64,000 nt of DNA, taken from assembly GCA_958295855.1 (NCBI GenBank), contig OY282383.1:4196481-4260480 (forward strand), in the 5' to 3' direction. This document shows, piece after piece, positions 24,840 through 32,549 of this stretch. The translations under genes and the position numbers were made by a program. Numbering within the stretch: position 1 is the stretch's first letter; every line of letters begins with the position of its first letter. This stretch comes from an uncultured Poribacteria bacterium (GTDB lineage: Bacteria > Poribacteria > WGA-4E > WGA-3G). Below the pieces are notes generated by a model. It was not told the origin of the DNA. It searched no databases and saw only the letters and a list, made by a program, of their open reading frames with translations.

Positions 24840-25421
24840 ATGGATAAATTGATTGATGATGAAATGTTAGTTGCTCAGTTTCAATCTGGCCGCCAGAATG
24901 CCTTTGATGAGTTGATGAAACGCTACAAATCCAAAATTTTCTCGTATCTTCTACGCTCTGTGAGAAATTACGAGGATGCAGAGGACATCACCATTGAAGT
25001 CTTTTTCAAGGCATATCGCGCCTTAGGCAATTGGCAGCCGAAAGCCAAATTTTCAACCTGGCTTTACAAGATAGCGGCGAATCTTGCGATTGATTACCAC
25101 CGTGCGAAAGCGCGACACCCTGTCTATGCATTGGATGATGAGGACATTCCTGAAGCGAAACTTATTGCCACCGATCTCGTTAGCAACCCTGTCAAGCAAC
25201 TGGAAGAGAAGGAACGCGGGCGTATTATCCGAGAGGCAGTCGATCAGCTCTCACCGAAGCAGAAAGTTGTTTTCCTGCTAACGCGTTATGAGGGGCTTCA
25301 GTTGAAAGAGGCTGCAGAAACGCTCGGTATGGCTGAGGGTACCGTCAAGATTCACCTTCATCGCGCCATCAAGCGGTTACAAACCATACTACGCCCGTTG
25401 TGGGAGGGCGATGAAATTTGA
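24840..25421 (+). CDS. ECF-type RNA polymerase sigma factor
   Basis: 193 residues from ATG 24840 (AGGA just upstream; GTG at 24828 would add four residues). Region 2 covers about 17-90: FDELMKRYKSKIFSYL, then EDAEDITIEVFFKAYRAL and FSTWLYKIAANLAIDYHR. Region 4 covers about 125-185: LSPKQKVVFLLTRYEGLQLKEAAE, then EGTVKIHLHRAIKRL. Standard ECF (sigma-24-like) architecture. It directs RNA polymerase to a specific regulon and is normally held by the anti-sigma factor encoded next. Followed by the putative anti-sigma gene and a TPR protein. Confidence 0.9.
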   Translation: MDKLIDDEMLVAQFQSGRQNAFDELMKRYKSKIFSYLLRSVRNYEDAEDITIEVFFKAYRALGNWQPKAKFSTWLYKIAANLAIDYHRAKARHPVYALDDEDIPEAKLIATDLVSNPVKQLEEKERGRIIREAVDQLSPKQKVVFLLTRYEGLQLKEAAETLGMAEGTVKIHLHRAIKRLQTILRPLWEGDEI

Positions 25422-25544
25422 CAGGCAGCGGAAGACACTTGTACGCTTTTTATATGATGTTTCGTTAACAAAAGTAGTAGGCGCGATGTCCGCATCGCGA
25501 CTGCCTCTACAGCTAGCCCTATTTTGCCGAAAGGAGGCCGGTTC

Positions 25545-26195
25545 GTGTCAAGTTGTAAAAATTTTGAAGGCCAGGCTATTGATTATGTTTGTGAGCTCTT
25601 GCCGAAAGCGCAAGCGGTTACCTTTGAACAGCATCTCAAGGGTTGTGATGCCTGTACCAAAGCCGTTCAATCGCTTGCCGTTGTGCTTCGCGTGACAGAT
25701 GAGGCACAGGCAGCGGTGACGTTGCCAGCACTCGCACTACAGGACATTGAAATGAACGTCTACAAACGGCTTGCTGCCGCGCCACCCATGCATCAGCAAA
25801 CCTTGCGTTCTCGAGTCCGTTCCTACGTGGCCACAGTCAGTGCCATTTTGCAGGGGCATAGAACCGCCGCGGTCGGCACTATTGCTATCGCTCTGATTGC
25901 AATAGCCGTTTTCATTGGGAATCCCTTTCAGCCCAAAGCCGCCTTGCGGTTAACCAGAGCCCAATCCGCTGATGCCCGAATGGAACAGTACAGACAGCGG
26001 GATATTCAACGTAGTTTAGAGGAAGCACTGATTACGCATCACGTCCGGAATGATACTTGGGAAACGGCAAGTCAGTTCCAGCGAATGAAGGAGCAGGCGC
26101 ACGGCACTAATTGGGTGAAGGTAGCAAATAAACACTTGCAACGCCTTCAGCCCGGGGTATTAAATGCGAGTAACACAACAGTGCTTTCCGATTGA
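25545..26195 (+). CDS. Anti-sigma factor, zinc-finger type, membrane-bound
   Basis: 216 residues from GTG 25545, placed 7 bases after AAGGAGG. Residues 1-45 hold HLKGCDAC (HxxxCxxC), the zinc-binding signature of ZAS anti-sigma domains that clamp an ECF sigma factor. A single membrane helix (about 105-125, TAAVGTIAIALIAIAVFIG) leads to a C-terminal sensor domain outside the cytoplasm with many Gln/Arg residues. Its position directly after the sigma gene supports this. The signal it senses is unknown. Confidence 0.8.
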   Translation: MSSCKNFEGQAIDYVCELLPKAQAVTFEQHLKGCDACTKAVQSLAVVLRVTDEAQAAVTLPALALQDIEMNVYKRLAAAPPMHQQTLRSRVRSYVATVSAILQGHRTAAVGTIAIALIAIAVFIGNPFQPKAALRLTRAQSADARMEQYRQRDIQRSLEEALITHHVRNDTWETASQFQRMKEQAHGTNWVKVANKHLQRLQPGVLNASNTTVLSD

Positions 26196-26310
26196 ACGCA
26201 CGTAAAAGGATATGAGCTCTGCCACCGCCTAAGCCGTTTTTCGTATGTTTTAGCCCCATTCGTTTTTTGACGCAATACGACACGTTTGAAAATCTCGTCG
26301 GAGTCTTTTT

Positions 26311-28284
26311 ATGCAACTTGGATTTAAACGCTTGATGCACACTGTGTTAATATTTCTCTTCAGCATAACAATCTTCTCTATCGCCTCCGCGCAATTTGAC
26401 GAGGTGAACGCCCTAGTTCAGGCGAGACGCTATTCAGAAGCTGTCAATCAGCTTGAGGCACTTGCCAGAGCTACTAAAGATGTTGCAGTGCAAAGTTGGT
26501 GCTATTATCAGATTGGAGAAATATATTACAACTCTACACAGCAGTACGCCGGTGCCCTGGAGGCTTACGACAAGATTCTGCGACTTGAGAAAAAGGGGTT
26601 GGCTAAGGCGGAACTCTTCCTCGCCTTCATTAAAAAGGGAGATGTCTACAGCCGAGTAGGAAGGTACGAAGACGCTATCCAAACCTATCGTACCCTTGTT
26701 AGGTTAGCCCCGCCTACCCATTTCGTCCATAAAACAGGCTTACAGAAAATTCGGGACATTCAAAACGCATTGGCAGACCTGCACGTTCAGCAAAAGATTG
26801 TCCAAACGTATCATGGCACGCCGCTTGCTGCCCTCGCCCAATTTCAGATAGCCGAACTCTACAGGAATCACTCCCAGCTCAATCGCCCGGAACAGGCGGT
26901 CGTGGCATACGAAGCACTCCTGCGGGCACATCCAGACGCAATGAACGCGCCGGAAGCGCAGTGGCGAATTGCACATTTAAGGCATACTGTGCTCAATCAA
27001 TTGCCCTTAGCTATGGAAGCATACCAGACGGTAGCCGATACCTACCCTACGAGTAATTTCGCCGCAGAAGCCCTCTTTCAGATCGCGAACATCCGGCGCA
27101 CTGCTGAGGAATACCCTCAGGCAATTGCTGTCTTTGAAACGCTCAAACAGAAATATCCAAACTTTTGGAATATGCACGCTGTGCTCTATTGGGTAGGCGG
27201 ATGCTATGAGAAAAATATGAACTACCCAAAGGCAGTAGAGGCTTTTAAAACCTTCCTTCATGCATACCTACCCCACCTTGACCCGGGGTATTTAGGGCAG
27301 ATCTCGATGTACGACAAGAGCATTTCTGAAGTGAAGGCACAGATTCGGACAAAGATTGAGAAACTTGACGAACAGATGGCCGCGGTGGAATCCGAAAGGT
27401 TGAAAAGGGCAATTGCGGCAGAGAACTTTGCCGAGGCGTTAACTATTGCACGGCACCTGATTGCCACGGAGCCAAACACTGCTTACGCAAAGCAGGCGGC
27501 GGCACAACTTCGTTCAATTGAACACCGCGCAACCATTCAAAACCTGCGTGCGCAAGTTCAAGACGAAACTTTGAGCCCTGCTGAAACGGCACGCGCACAG
27601 TTGCAAATCGGCACTATCTATGAAAGGCAATTACAAGATTATCCTCGCGTCATTCAGGCATACCGGGAAGTCATCAAGGGCCACCCCGACTCCGCTTATG
27701 CCGCCGAAGCCCTCTATCGTATAGGGCTCGTTTACGCGGAACAACTCGCTTCTCCAAACGAGGCAATCCAAGCCTATAAAACCGTTATCGCACGGCACCC
27801 GAATGCGTTGCAAGCCATGATGGCAAACTTTCAACTAGGTGAACTCTATAGAAAACTGCAGCGCTACAACGAAGCCTTGCAGGCTTACCAAACCACGATT
27901 GGCTACCCCGAGCGCGACCGCTATCTTGCCGGGGGGTATAAAGATAGTTTTGCGGATAGAGCACAGTTTCGCATCGGGCGCGTCCATTACGACGACAGAC
28001 GTTACACGGATGCACGCTTCGCTTTTGAGGAGTTTATCCAGAGCCGCACACAATCGCCACGCCTTGCTGCGGCTTACATCTACCTCGCCGTTATATACCA
28101 AGAACAGGCCGAAAACGCACGCGCTGTCGAATTCTACGAAAAGGCAGAAGCACTCCTCACGGATAATCCCGTGCAAATGGGGATGCTTATAGACGAAGCC
28201 GGCACCCTCGGCTTCCAAGCCACCGATGCCGATGGCGTGATTCGGTTTCTGCAAGAACATCAGAAACGCCTAGGTACCGAATAG
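26311..28284 (+). CDS. Secreted TPR-repeat protein (YbgF/BamD-like repeats)
   Basis: 657 residues. Signal peptide (about 1-27, cut near ASA-Q), then at least ten TPR units throughout: YSEAVNQLEALARA, YAGALEAYDKILRL, YEDAIQTYRTLVRL, YPQAIAVFETLKQKYP, YPRVIQAYREVIKGHPDSAYAAEALYRIG and YNEALQAYQTTIG. Two coiled-coil-like stretches near 340-370. Such proteins are scaffolds in the periplasm or at the outer membrane. Third gene of the sigma/anti-sigma group, so possibly part of an envelope-stress regulon. ATG 26311 has GGAG upstream. Confidence 0.75.
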   Translation: MQLGFKRLMHTVLIFLFSITIFSIASAQFDEVNALVQARRYSEAVNQLEALARATKDVAVQSWCYYQIGEIYYNSTQQYAGALEAYDKILRLEKKGLAKAELFLAFIKKGDVYSRVGRYEDAIQTYRTLVRLAPPTHFVHKTGLQKIRDIQNALADLHVQQKIVQTYHGTPLAALAQFQIAELYRNHSQLNRPEQAVVAYEALLRAHPDAMNAPEAQWRIAHLRHTVLNQLPLAMEAYQTVADTYPTSNFAAEALFQIANIRRTAEEYPQAIAVFETLKQKYPNFWNMHAVLYWVGGCYEKNMNYPKAVEAFKTFLHAYLPHLDPGYLGQISMYDKSISEVKAQIRTKIEKLDEQMAAVESERLKRAIAAENFAEALTIARHLIATEPNTAYAKQAAAQLRSIEHRATIQNLRAQVQDETLSPAETARAQLQIGTIYERQLQDYPRVIQAYREVIKGHPDSAYAAEALYRIGLVYAEQLASPNEAIQAYKTVIARHPNALQAMMANFQLGELYRKLQRYNEALQAYQTTIGYPERDRYLAGGYKDSFADRAQFRIGRVHYDDRRYTDARFAFEEFIQSRTQSPRLAAAYIYLAVIYQEQAENARAVEFYEKAEALLTDNPVQMGMLIDEAGTLGFQATDADGVIRFLQEHQKRLGTE

Positions 28285-28301
28285 CATCTACGCCTATGTG
28301 C

Positions 28302-28319
28302 TCTGAACCACGGTTCAGA
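28302..28319. repeat. Palindrome between convergent genes
   Basis: TCTGAACC-AC-GGTTCAGA, a perfect 8-bp inverted repeat in the 54-base gap between the TPR gene and the FIST gene. Possibly a shared terminator, but there is no T-run. Confidence 0.45.
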
Positions 28320-28338
28320 CATCCTAACCTTACGTGCC

Positions 28339-29511
28339 TCAGACATCTGAACAAAGCACCAGCACACCTGTGTACGTATGTGCAAAATTATGCATCCCAA
28401 TCGGTGCAAACTCCGAATTTCCGAAAAATCCGATAATCGGTAACTCTGGAAACTTCTCTCTGATAACCACAATGTCATGATTCGCTGTGCCATAGAGCCC
28501 TTTGCCACGGCCTAAGCAGTTAAAATAGAGCCCAAATGCGGGTGGATGCTCCCGCGTTTGTTCAGATAATCGCGCGATAATCGTTCGGATTTCATCTGCG
28601 GCGGCAACCGGGTTTCGTAGATGAAATTGCACCAGTTGTCCCTCTGCAACTTCCTCCGATAACGCTACCGCTGCGTGTTGTTCATTGATGCCCACGAGGT
28701 TGCGAATCAGAAAATCGCCTCGCGTCGGTGCTTTGTTTTCGGAATCTATGGCAATCCCGACAAAAACTGTGCCACCCGACCGGCGGATATCCGCTTGCGT
28801 GAGTAGTTGCAATGTCCCTTTAAAATTTTCCAACGCCGGTTCGCCATCCAGTTCGAAGATAATGCGCCCTTGTGCTTTCGTAACCTCACGCGGCTTGCCG
28901 ATCGGCTGACACCCTTGGGCAACGCCGATGTCTGTCCGGAAATTCCCTGTCAGGAGGGCACCGGCGACACCGCCCTCCGCGGCCTGCGTGCCAGCCCAGT
29001 GGTACATCTGTGCACCCGTGGCATCTCCGGACACCGCAGCACCCACAATCGGCAGCTTCGCGCCATCGCTGCCGATGTGTTTCACGAGTTCTGTAGGATT
29101 CACGTCGCGAACATCGGGCAAAACTATCAAGAGCGAGTGCTCGCGCATTTCGGGGTGAACGCACTGCTGTACCTGCTGAGCGATCTCCGATTCCGTACCC
29201 TGTGCAGTAAACGATACCGAGGAGAGTTCATCGCCCCGGATAACCATCACAGCGAGCGCATGTTGGCCTTCAAACTCTCCCGCCGAGGTGAGCACACTCA
29301 TCCCGCTACACCCGATGAGTTCATCACAACTGGAGTTGGCGTGAATCGCTTGGTACAACTGTTGATATTCTGTTTGGTAATTAATCGTTGCAAACACGAT
29401 AGCGAGCTCGGCTTTTGCAATACCTGCGTTCGCCATTGCCATCGTCGTTGCGCGTGCCGCTGCTTCCGCAGTAGAAACGCTTTGAGAATGTCCAACACCT
29501 ACACGAATCAT
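28339..29511 (-). CDS. FIST domain sensor protein
   Basis: 390 residues from ATG 29511, preceded by GGGAGATAAAC; the upstream 29 codons lack a ribosome site. FIST_N (about 20-215) contains LAIVFATINYQTEYQQLYQAI, DELIGCSGMSVLTSAGEFEG and LPIVGAAVSGDA. FIST_C (about 230-375) contains LVRNLVGINEQ-like, VQFHLRNPVAA, FGLYFNCLGRG and LPIIGFFGNSEFAPIG. FIST domains are thought to bind small ligands such as amino acids in signal transduction. No output domain (GGDEF, kinase) is attached and none lies next to it. Confidence 0.88.
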   Translation of the reverse strand: MIRVGVGHSQSVSTAEAAARATTMAMANAGIAKAELAIVFATINYQTEYQQLYQAIHANSSCDELIGCSGMSVLTSAGEFEGQHALAVMVIRGDELSSVSFTAQGTESEIAQQVQQCVHPEMREHSLLIVLPDVRDVNPTELVKHIGSDGAKLPIVGAAVSGDATGAQMYHWAGTQAAEGGVAGALLTGNFRTDIGVAQGCQPIGKPREVTKAQGRIIFELDGEPALENFKGTLQLLTQADIRRSGGTVFVGIAIDSENKAPTRGDFLIRNLVGINEQHAAVALSEEVAEGQLVQFHLRNPVAAADEIRTIIARLSEQTREHPPAFGLYFNCLGRGKGLYGTANHDIVVIREKFPELPIIGFFGNSEFAPIGMHNFAHTYTGVLVLCSDV

Positions 29512-29586
29512 GTTTATCTCCCGTTTTTTGCCTGAAGTAGGTTTTACGCACAGGCTGTTATCTATCCGTTCGCGCGAGTCTTGTAT

Positions 29587-29615
29587 AGCATACAACACCT
29601 TTCAGAAAAAGTCAA
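29587..29615 (-). promoter_or_regulatory. Sigma70 promoter for the FIST gene
   Basis: Minus strand TTGACT (29615-29610), 17 bases, TATGCT (29592-29587). Predicted start near 29580, about 70 bases before the ATG. Confidence 0.6.
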
Positions 29616-29770
29616 CATTTTTGTTCCATCAACTACGGACATTTCGTTTTAATTGCGCCGGCCCCTCTTTTTGTAGGCGAGCTTTCCACGCGCGCTTTGG
29701 GTAGGTGCATTTCGTTCTCCGGTAGGCGGGCTATCCGCATCCCACCACACCCGTGTTAGGTGTCTCATTA

Positions 29771-29812
29771 TCAGAACCAGGATTTGCAGGATTACCGGAT
29801 TTACATGATTAT
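29771..29812. repeat. Degenerate AGGATTT(A/G)C repeat tract
   Basis: CCAGGATTTGC, AGGATTACC, GGATTTAC follow each other. Similar 'GGATTA' phrases occur around the palindrome at 44189-44238. A dispersed intergenic repeat rather than a site for a specific regulator. Confidence 0.5.
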
Positions 29813-29963
29813 ACAGTTCGTGACACAAAATCAAAACTTTACGCACCCATGGGCGACAGAGCTATTTAGTTCTTCAACAATTTGTCCGAGGATGCCCGAC
29901 AAATTTCGGACATCCATGCTGGCTTCTATGCGTTAATTGGTAAGAAATACTTTCGAACCAAAT

Positions 29964-30032
29964 GGAACCGGGCGGGTGGGCCCGATTTTGAGCAGCTTCT
30001 TCCCACGCTTTGCTTCCCTCCCGCCCGGTTCC
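29964..30032. repeat. Long-arm inverted repeat upstream of folD
   Basis: GGAACCGGGCGGG (29964-29976) and its perfect complement CCCGCCCGGTTCC (30020-30032) with 43 bases between. A strong GC-rich stem about 100 bp upstream of the folD promoter; possibly a MITE remnant or an untranslated RNA. Confidence 0.6.
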
Positions 30033-30129
30033 TTGGGGAAAAAGCAATCAACGGAAAAATCGGAGCAGAATGCACGTCGCATTTGGGCGTTTACGCCGCA
30101 AAACTGAATTGATGAAAAACCATTTTCAA

Positions 30130-30159
30130 TTGGACAAAAATTGCAAAATGTACTATAAT
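30130..30159 (+). promoter_or_regulatory. Sigma70 promoter for folD
   Basis: TTGGAC (30130-30135), 18 bases, TATAAT (30154-30159). Predicted start about 30166, giving a leader of about 77 bases to the TTG start at 30243. Confidence 0.6.
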
Positions 30160-30242
30160 AATTACCTATACCCTCAAACATCCAAGGCAAAGAAATCTTG
30201 CCCTATGTTTATGTTGATAAAAAAAACTGGAGGAAATGGTAC

Positions 30243-31091
30243 TTGTCAGCCGAAATCCTTAATGGCAATCGCCTTGCGCAGCGCATCCGTAGCCAAATCC
30301 GGCGGGAACTAAAAAAACGCAAGTTTACCCCTGGCCTCGCTGTTATCCAAGTTGGCGATGATGCGGCATCAACCCTCTATATCAAGCACAAACAACGCGA
30401 TTGTGAAAAAGTGCATTTCCACTCAGAAGTTCATCGACTTCCAGTCGAGACAACCCAAGCCGCACTCATTCAGCACATTGAGGGCTTGAATGCTCGACAG
30501 GACATTCATGGGATGTTGGTGCAAATGCCGTTGCCAGATACAATAGATGAACGCGCAGTCATTGATACCATCACCCCCCATAAAGATGCCGACGGCCTCA
30601 CCCTCGTCAACTTAGGCAGCTTACTCCTCAATCGCGAATGCATTACCCCATGCACGCCTACCGGTATTATCCGGCTTATTGAATTGACAGGTGAATCCAT
30701 TGAAGGCAAACATGCCGTGTGTGTCGGCAGGAGCCCGCTCGTCGGAAAATCTGTAGGTTTAATGCTCCTCAATCGCAATGCAACCGTTACGTATTGCCAT
30801 TCCCGCACGAAGAATCTCGCAGAGCAGACCCAAAAAGCGGACATCCTCGTTGTCGCCATCGGCAAACCGGAGTTCATCACTGCAGATATGGTGAAAACAG
30901 GTGCTACTGTTATTGATGTCGGGATTAGCTACGTGGCACATCATGCTGTTGGGGATGTCAAATTTGACGAAGTGAAAAAGGTCGCGGGCTTTATTACCCC
31001 AGTGCCAGGTGGTGTCGGCCCGATGACCCGGGCAATGTTGTTAGAAAATACATTGAAATTAGCCACTGTTTCGTACGGGCGCCAGGCGTAA
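30243..31091 (+). CDS. folD: Methylenetetrahydrofolate dehydrogenase / methenyltetrahydrofolate cyclohydrolase
   Basis: Bifunctional enzyme interconverting 5,10-methylene-, methenyl- and 10-formyl-THF, cytoplasmic one-carbon metabolism. 282 residues from the TTG at 30243, which lies 9 bases after GGAGG and gives the same start as E. coli FolD. Catalytic Tyr46 and Lys50 (YIKHK), QMPLPDTI, CTPTGIIRL, the NADP loop GRSPLVGKSVGLML and the late TPVPGGVGPMTRAML are all present. The upstream in-frame ATG 30198 has no ribosome site. Single gene. Confidence 0.95.
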   Translation: MSAEILNGNRLAQRIRSQIRRELKKRKFTPGLAVIQVGDDAASTLYIKHKQRDCEKVHFHSEVHRLPVETTQAALIQHIEGLNARQDIHGMLVQMPLPDTIDERAVIDTITPHKDADGLTLVNLGSLLLNRECITPCTPTGIIRLIELTGESIEGKHAVCVGRSPLVGKSVGLMLLNRNATVTYCHSRTKNLAEQTQKADILVVAIGKPEFITADMVKTGATVIDVGISYVAHHAVGDVKFDEVKKVAGFITPVPGGVGPMTRAMLLENTLKLATVSYGRQA

Positions 31092-31238
31092 TGGGCTACG
31101 AAATGACAGATCTGTTTTTAACCTTCATCCAAGCGCGCTTTATCACAGGTGCAGTTAAAAATCGCGCCTACAGTATTACAGAAACAATGTTTTAAACTTC
31201 ATACCGGTCAAACTACAGGCAATTGGAGGATATAGACA

Positions 31239-32003
31239 ATGGCATTCCCAGGATTTGAATTGAACGATAAGGTGATGTTAATCACCGGCTCCGGCAAGGG
31301 TATCGGCAGAGGTATCGCGCTCGCCGCAGCGCAGATGGGGGCGAAGGTGCTCTTAAACAGCCGAACCGCTGCCGACCTCAAGAAAGTGGCCACCGAGATT
31401 CGCGCCAACGGCGGGGAAGCGGAACCGGTCGTGTTTGATGTTAGCGATATGGCAGATATTGCCCGCGGCGCGCAGGCTGCTCTTGACGTGTGGGGCAGAG
31501 TCGATGTCCTCGTCAATAACGCTGGCACCAACCGACCTAAACCCGCACTTGAACTCACCGAGGAGGATTGGGATGCAATCTATGACCTCAATCTTAAAGG
31601 TTTGTTTTTCTTAACCCAAATGCTTGTCAAACCGATGATAGCGCGGGAGAGCGGGAAGATTATCAACATTTCTTCCACGATGGGTTTAGTCGGCGGTCCA
31701 TTGCGTACTGCCTATTCCGGGAGCAAGGGCGGCGTTGTGCTGTTAACCAAAGGGCTCGCTGTGGAGTGGGCACCCCATAACGTCACCGTCAATGCAGTTG
31801 CGCCGGCGTTCACCCGTACGCCGCTTGCGGATGTTCTCTTGCAACGGAAGGAATTTTATGAAGATGTCGTCCGCCGCATCCCGATGGGGCGCGTCGGCGA
31901 AGTAGACGAGGTTGTCGGTGCAGTGCTATTCTTGGCTTCGGAAGCCGCGAATTGGGTCACGGGACAAACCATCGCTGTTGATGGGGGTTGGGTAGCGTGG
32001 TAA
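31239..32003 (+). CDS. Short-chain dehydrogenase/reductase (SDR)
   Basis: 254 residues, classical SDR size. NAD(P)-binding TGSGKGIG at 16-23, NNAG at 93-96, catalytic Ser145 (NISST), Tyr159 and Lys163 (YSGSK), and the C-terminal GQTIAVDGGW typical of the FabG/gluconate-5-dehydrogenase group. Oxidises or reduces a hydroxyl/keto group; the substrate cannot be assigned. ATG 31239 with TTGGAGGATATAGAC upstream. Single gene. Confidence 0.88.
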   Translation: MAFPGFELNDKVMLITGSGKGIGRGIALAAAQMGAKVLLNSRTAADLKKVATEIRANGGEAEPVVFDVSDMADIARGAQAALDVWGRVDVLVNNAGTNRPKPALELTEEDWDAIYDLNLKGLFFLTQMLVKPMIARESGKIINISSTMGLVGGPLRTAYSGSKGGVVLLTKGLAVEWAPHNVTVNAVAPAFTRTPLADVLLQRKEFYEDVVRRIPMGRVGEVDEVVGAVLFLASEAANWVTGQTIAVDGGWVAW

Positions 32004-32165
32004 TTTCCTTATTTCCCCATTCCTTTCCGCGTAGTGCGAGGTCCCCTTGCCTCGCACTGCTTCACAATTTCCTACCCAATTGCAACAAAAATTCCAAATA
32101 AACTCAGTGATTTCGCTTTTACAGGCAAGGTTAGTGGGAACAATTTGCAATCGTGTGTTTTCTCC

Positions 32166-32195
32166 TTGACAACTTGGATTCATGCCTGGTATAAT
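32166..32195 (+). promoter_or_regulatory. Consensus sigma70 promoter
   Basis: TTGACA (32166-32171), 18 bases, TATAAT (32190-32195). Transcription should start near 32202, almost 350 bases before the GTG of the next gene. Confidence 0.75.
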
Positions 32196-32201
32196 TTCCC
32201 A

Positions 32202-32298
32202 TTCACACAACTTGTGCGGATGAGACGCGTTTTATAGGCGGTACCTGTGGGCTTGCGCAAAGGCATCGGCGGTACAGTTAACTTGCACAGGTTGTTTT
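32202..32298 (+). ncRNA. Candidate short RNA or attenuated leader
   Basis: From the predicted start at about 32202 to a hairpin with arms ACCTGTG (32243-32249) and CACAGGT (32286-32292), followed by TGTTTTTT. The about 97-base product would be a small RNA or a prematurely ended leader. The stem is short for its 36-base loop, so termination is uncertain. No family recognised. Confidence 0.35.
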
Positions 32299-32435
32299 TT
32301 GGCAAAATTACGGATTAACCAATTGTCATATCTATTATTCTTGCAACAATCTAATAAAACGTGAGTTCGGTGTTTGTCGTGCAAACTGTTCGTCTGAGAC
32401 ATGTAGTACAATACAGCAGAGCGTGCTACAACAAA

Positions 32436-32520
32436 GGTTTCCTACACTTCAAGGAAACCACCGCCGTGGGAAACCTGTGGGTGCGACTCCAGTCCCGAAC
32501 TAAAATAAATAAAAGCAGGG
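32436..32520 (+). promoter_or_regulatory. Leader with competing helices, faintly cobalamin-riboswitch-like
   Basis: GGTTTCC (32436-32442) can pair with GGAAACC at 32453-32459 or with the second GGAAACC at 32469-32475, a classical either/or arrangement. The segment from GGGAAACC through GGTGCGACTCC to AGTCCCGAAC resembles part of the cobalamin riboswitch core. The downstream CCACTG and GGGAAGG blocks are missing, so I do not call it a B12 riboswitch. Confidence 0.3.
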
Positions 32521-32549
32521 GTGAAACCGCTGTTTTTGGAGGAATCAAA

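Larger units (their letters stand above)
29512..30242. other. Long intergenic stretch without genes
   Basis: Contains the FIST promoter (29587-29615), a degenerate 'AGGATTT.CAGGATT' repeat tract (29771-29812), a small hairpin TGTCCGA/TCGGACA (29883-29912), a 13-bp inverted repeat (29964-30032) and the folD promoter (30130-30159). Short ORFs here (for example 29882-30112) have no ribosome site and look random. No rRNA, tRNA, tmRNA or SRP RNA pattern was found. Confidence 0.6.
32004..32549. other. Intergenic stretch: hairpin, promoter and long leader
   Basis: Holds a REP-like hairpin just after the SDR gene (AGTGCGAG 32033-32040 / CTCGCACT 32051-32058), a consensus promoter (32166-32195), a terminator-like hairpin (32243-32298), and a leader with competing helices (32436-32475) before the ribosome site of the next gene. 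No coding sequence supported. Confidence 0.65.

Noticed and set aside
29882..30112. 76-residue ORF in the gap before folD
   Set aside because: No ribosome site, unusual composition, and it spans the inverted repeat at 29964-30032.
32436..32520. Cobalamin riboswitch
   Set aside because: Only a GGGAA...GTGCGA...CCCG resemblance. The conserved CCACTG and GGGAAGG parts and a B12-related gene are missing.
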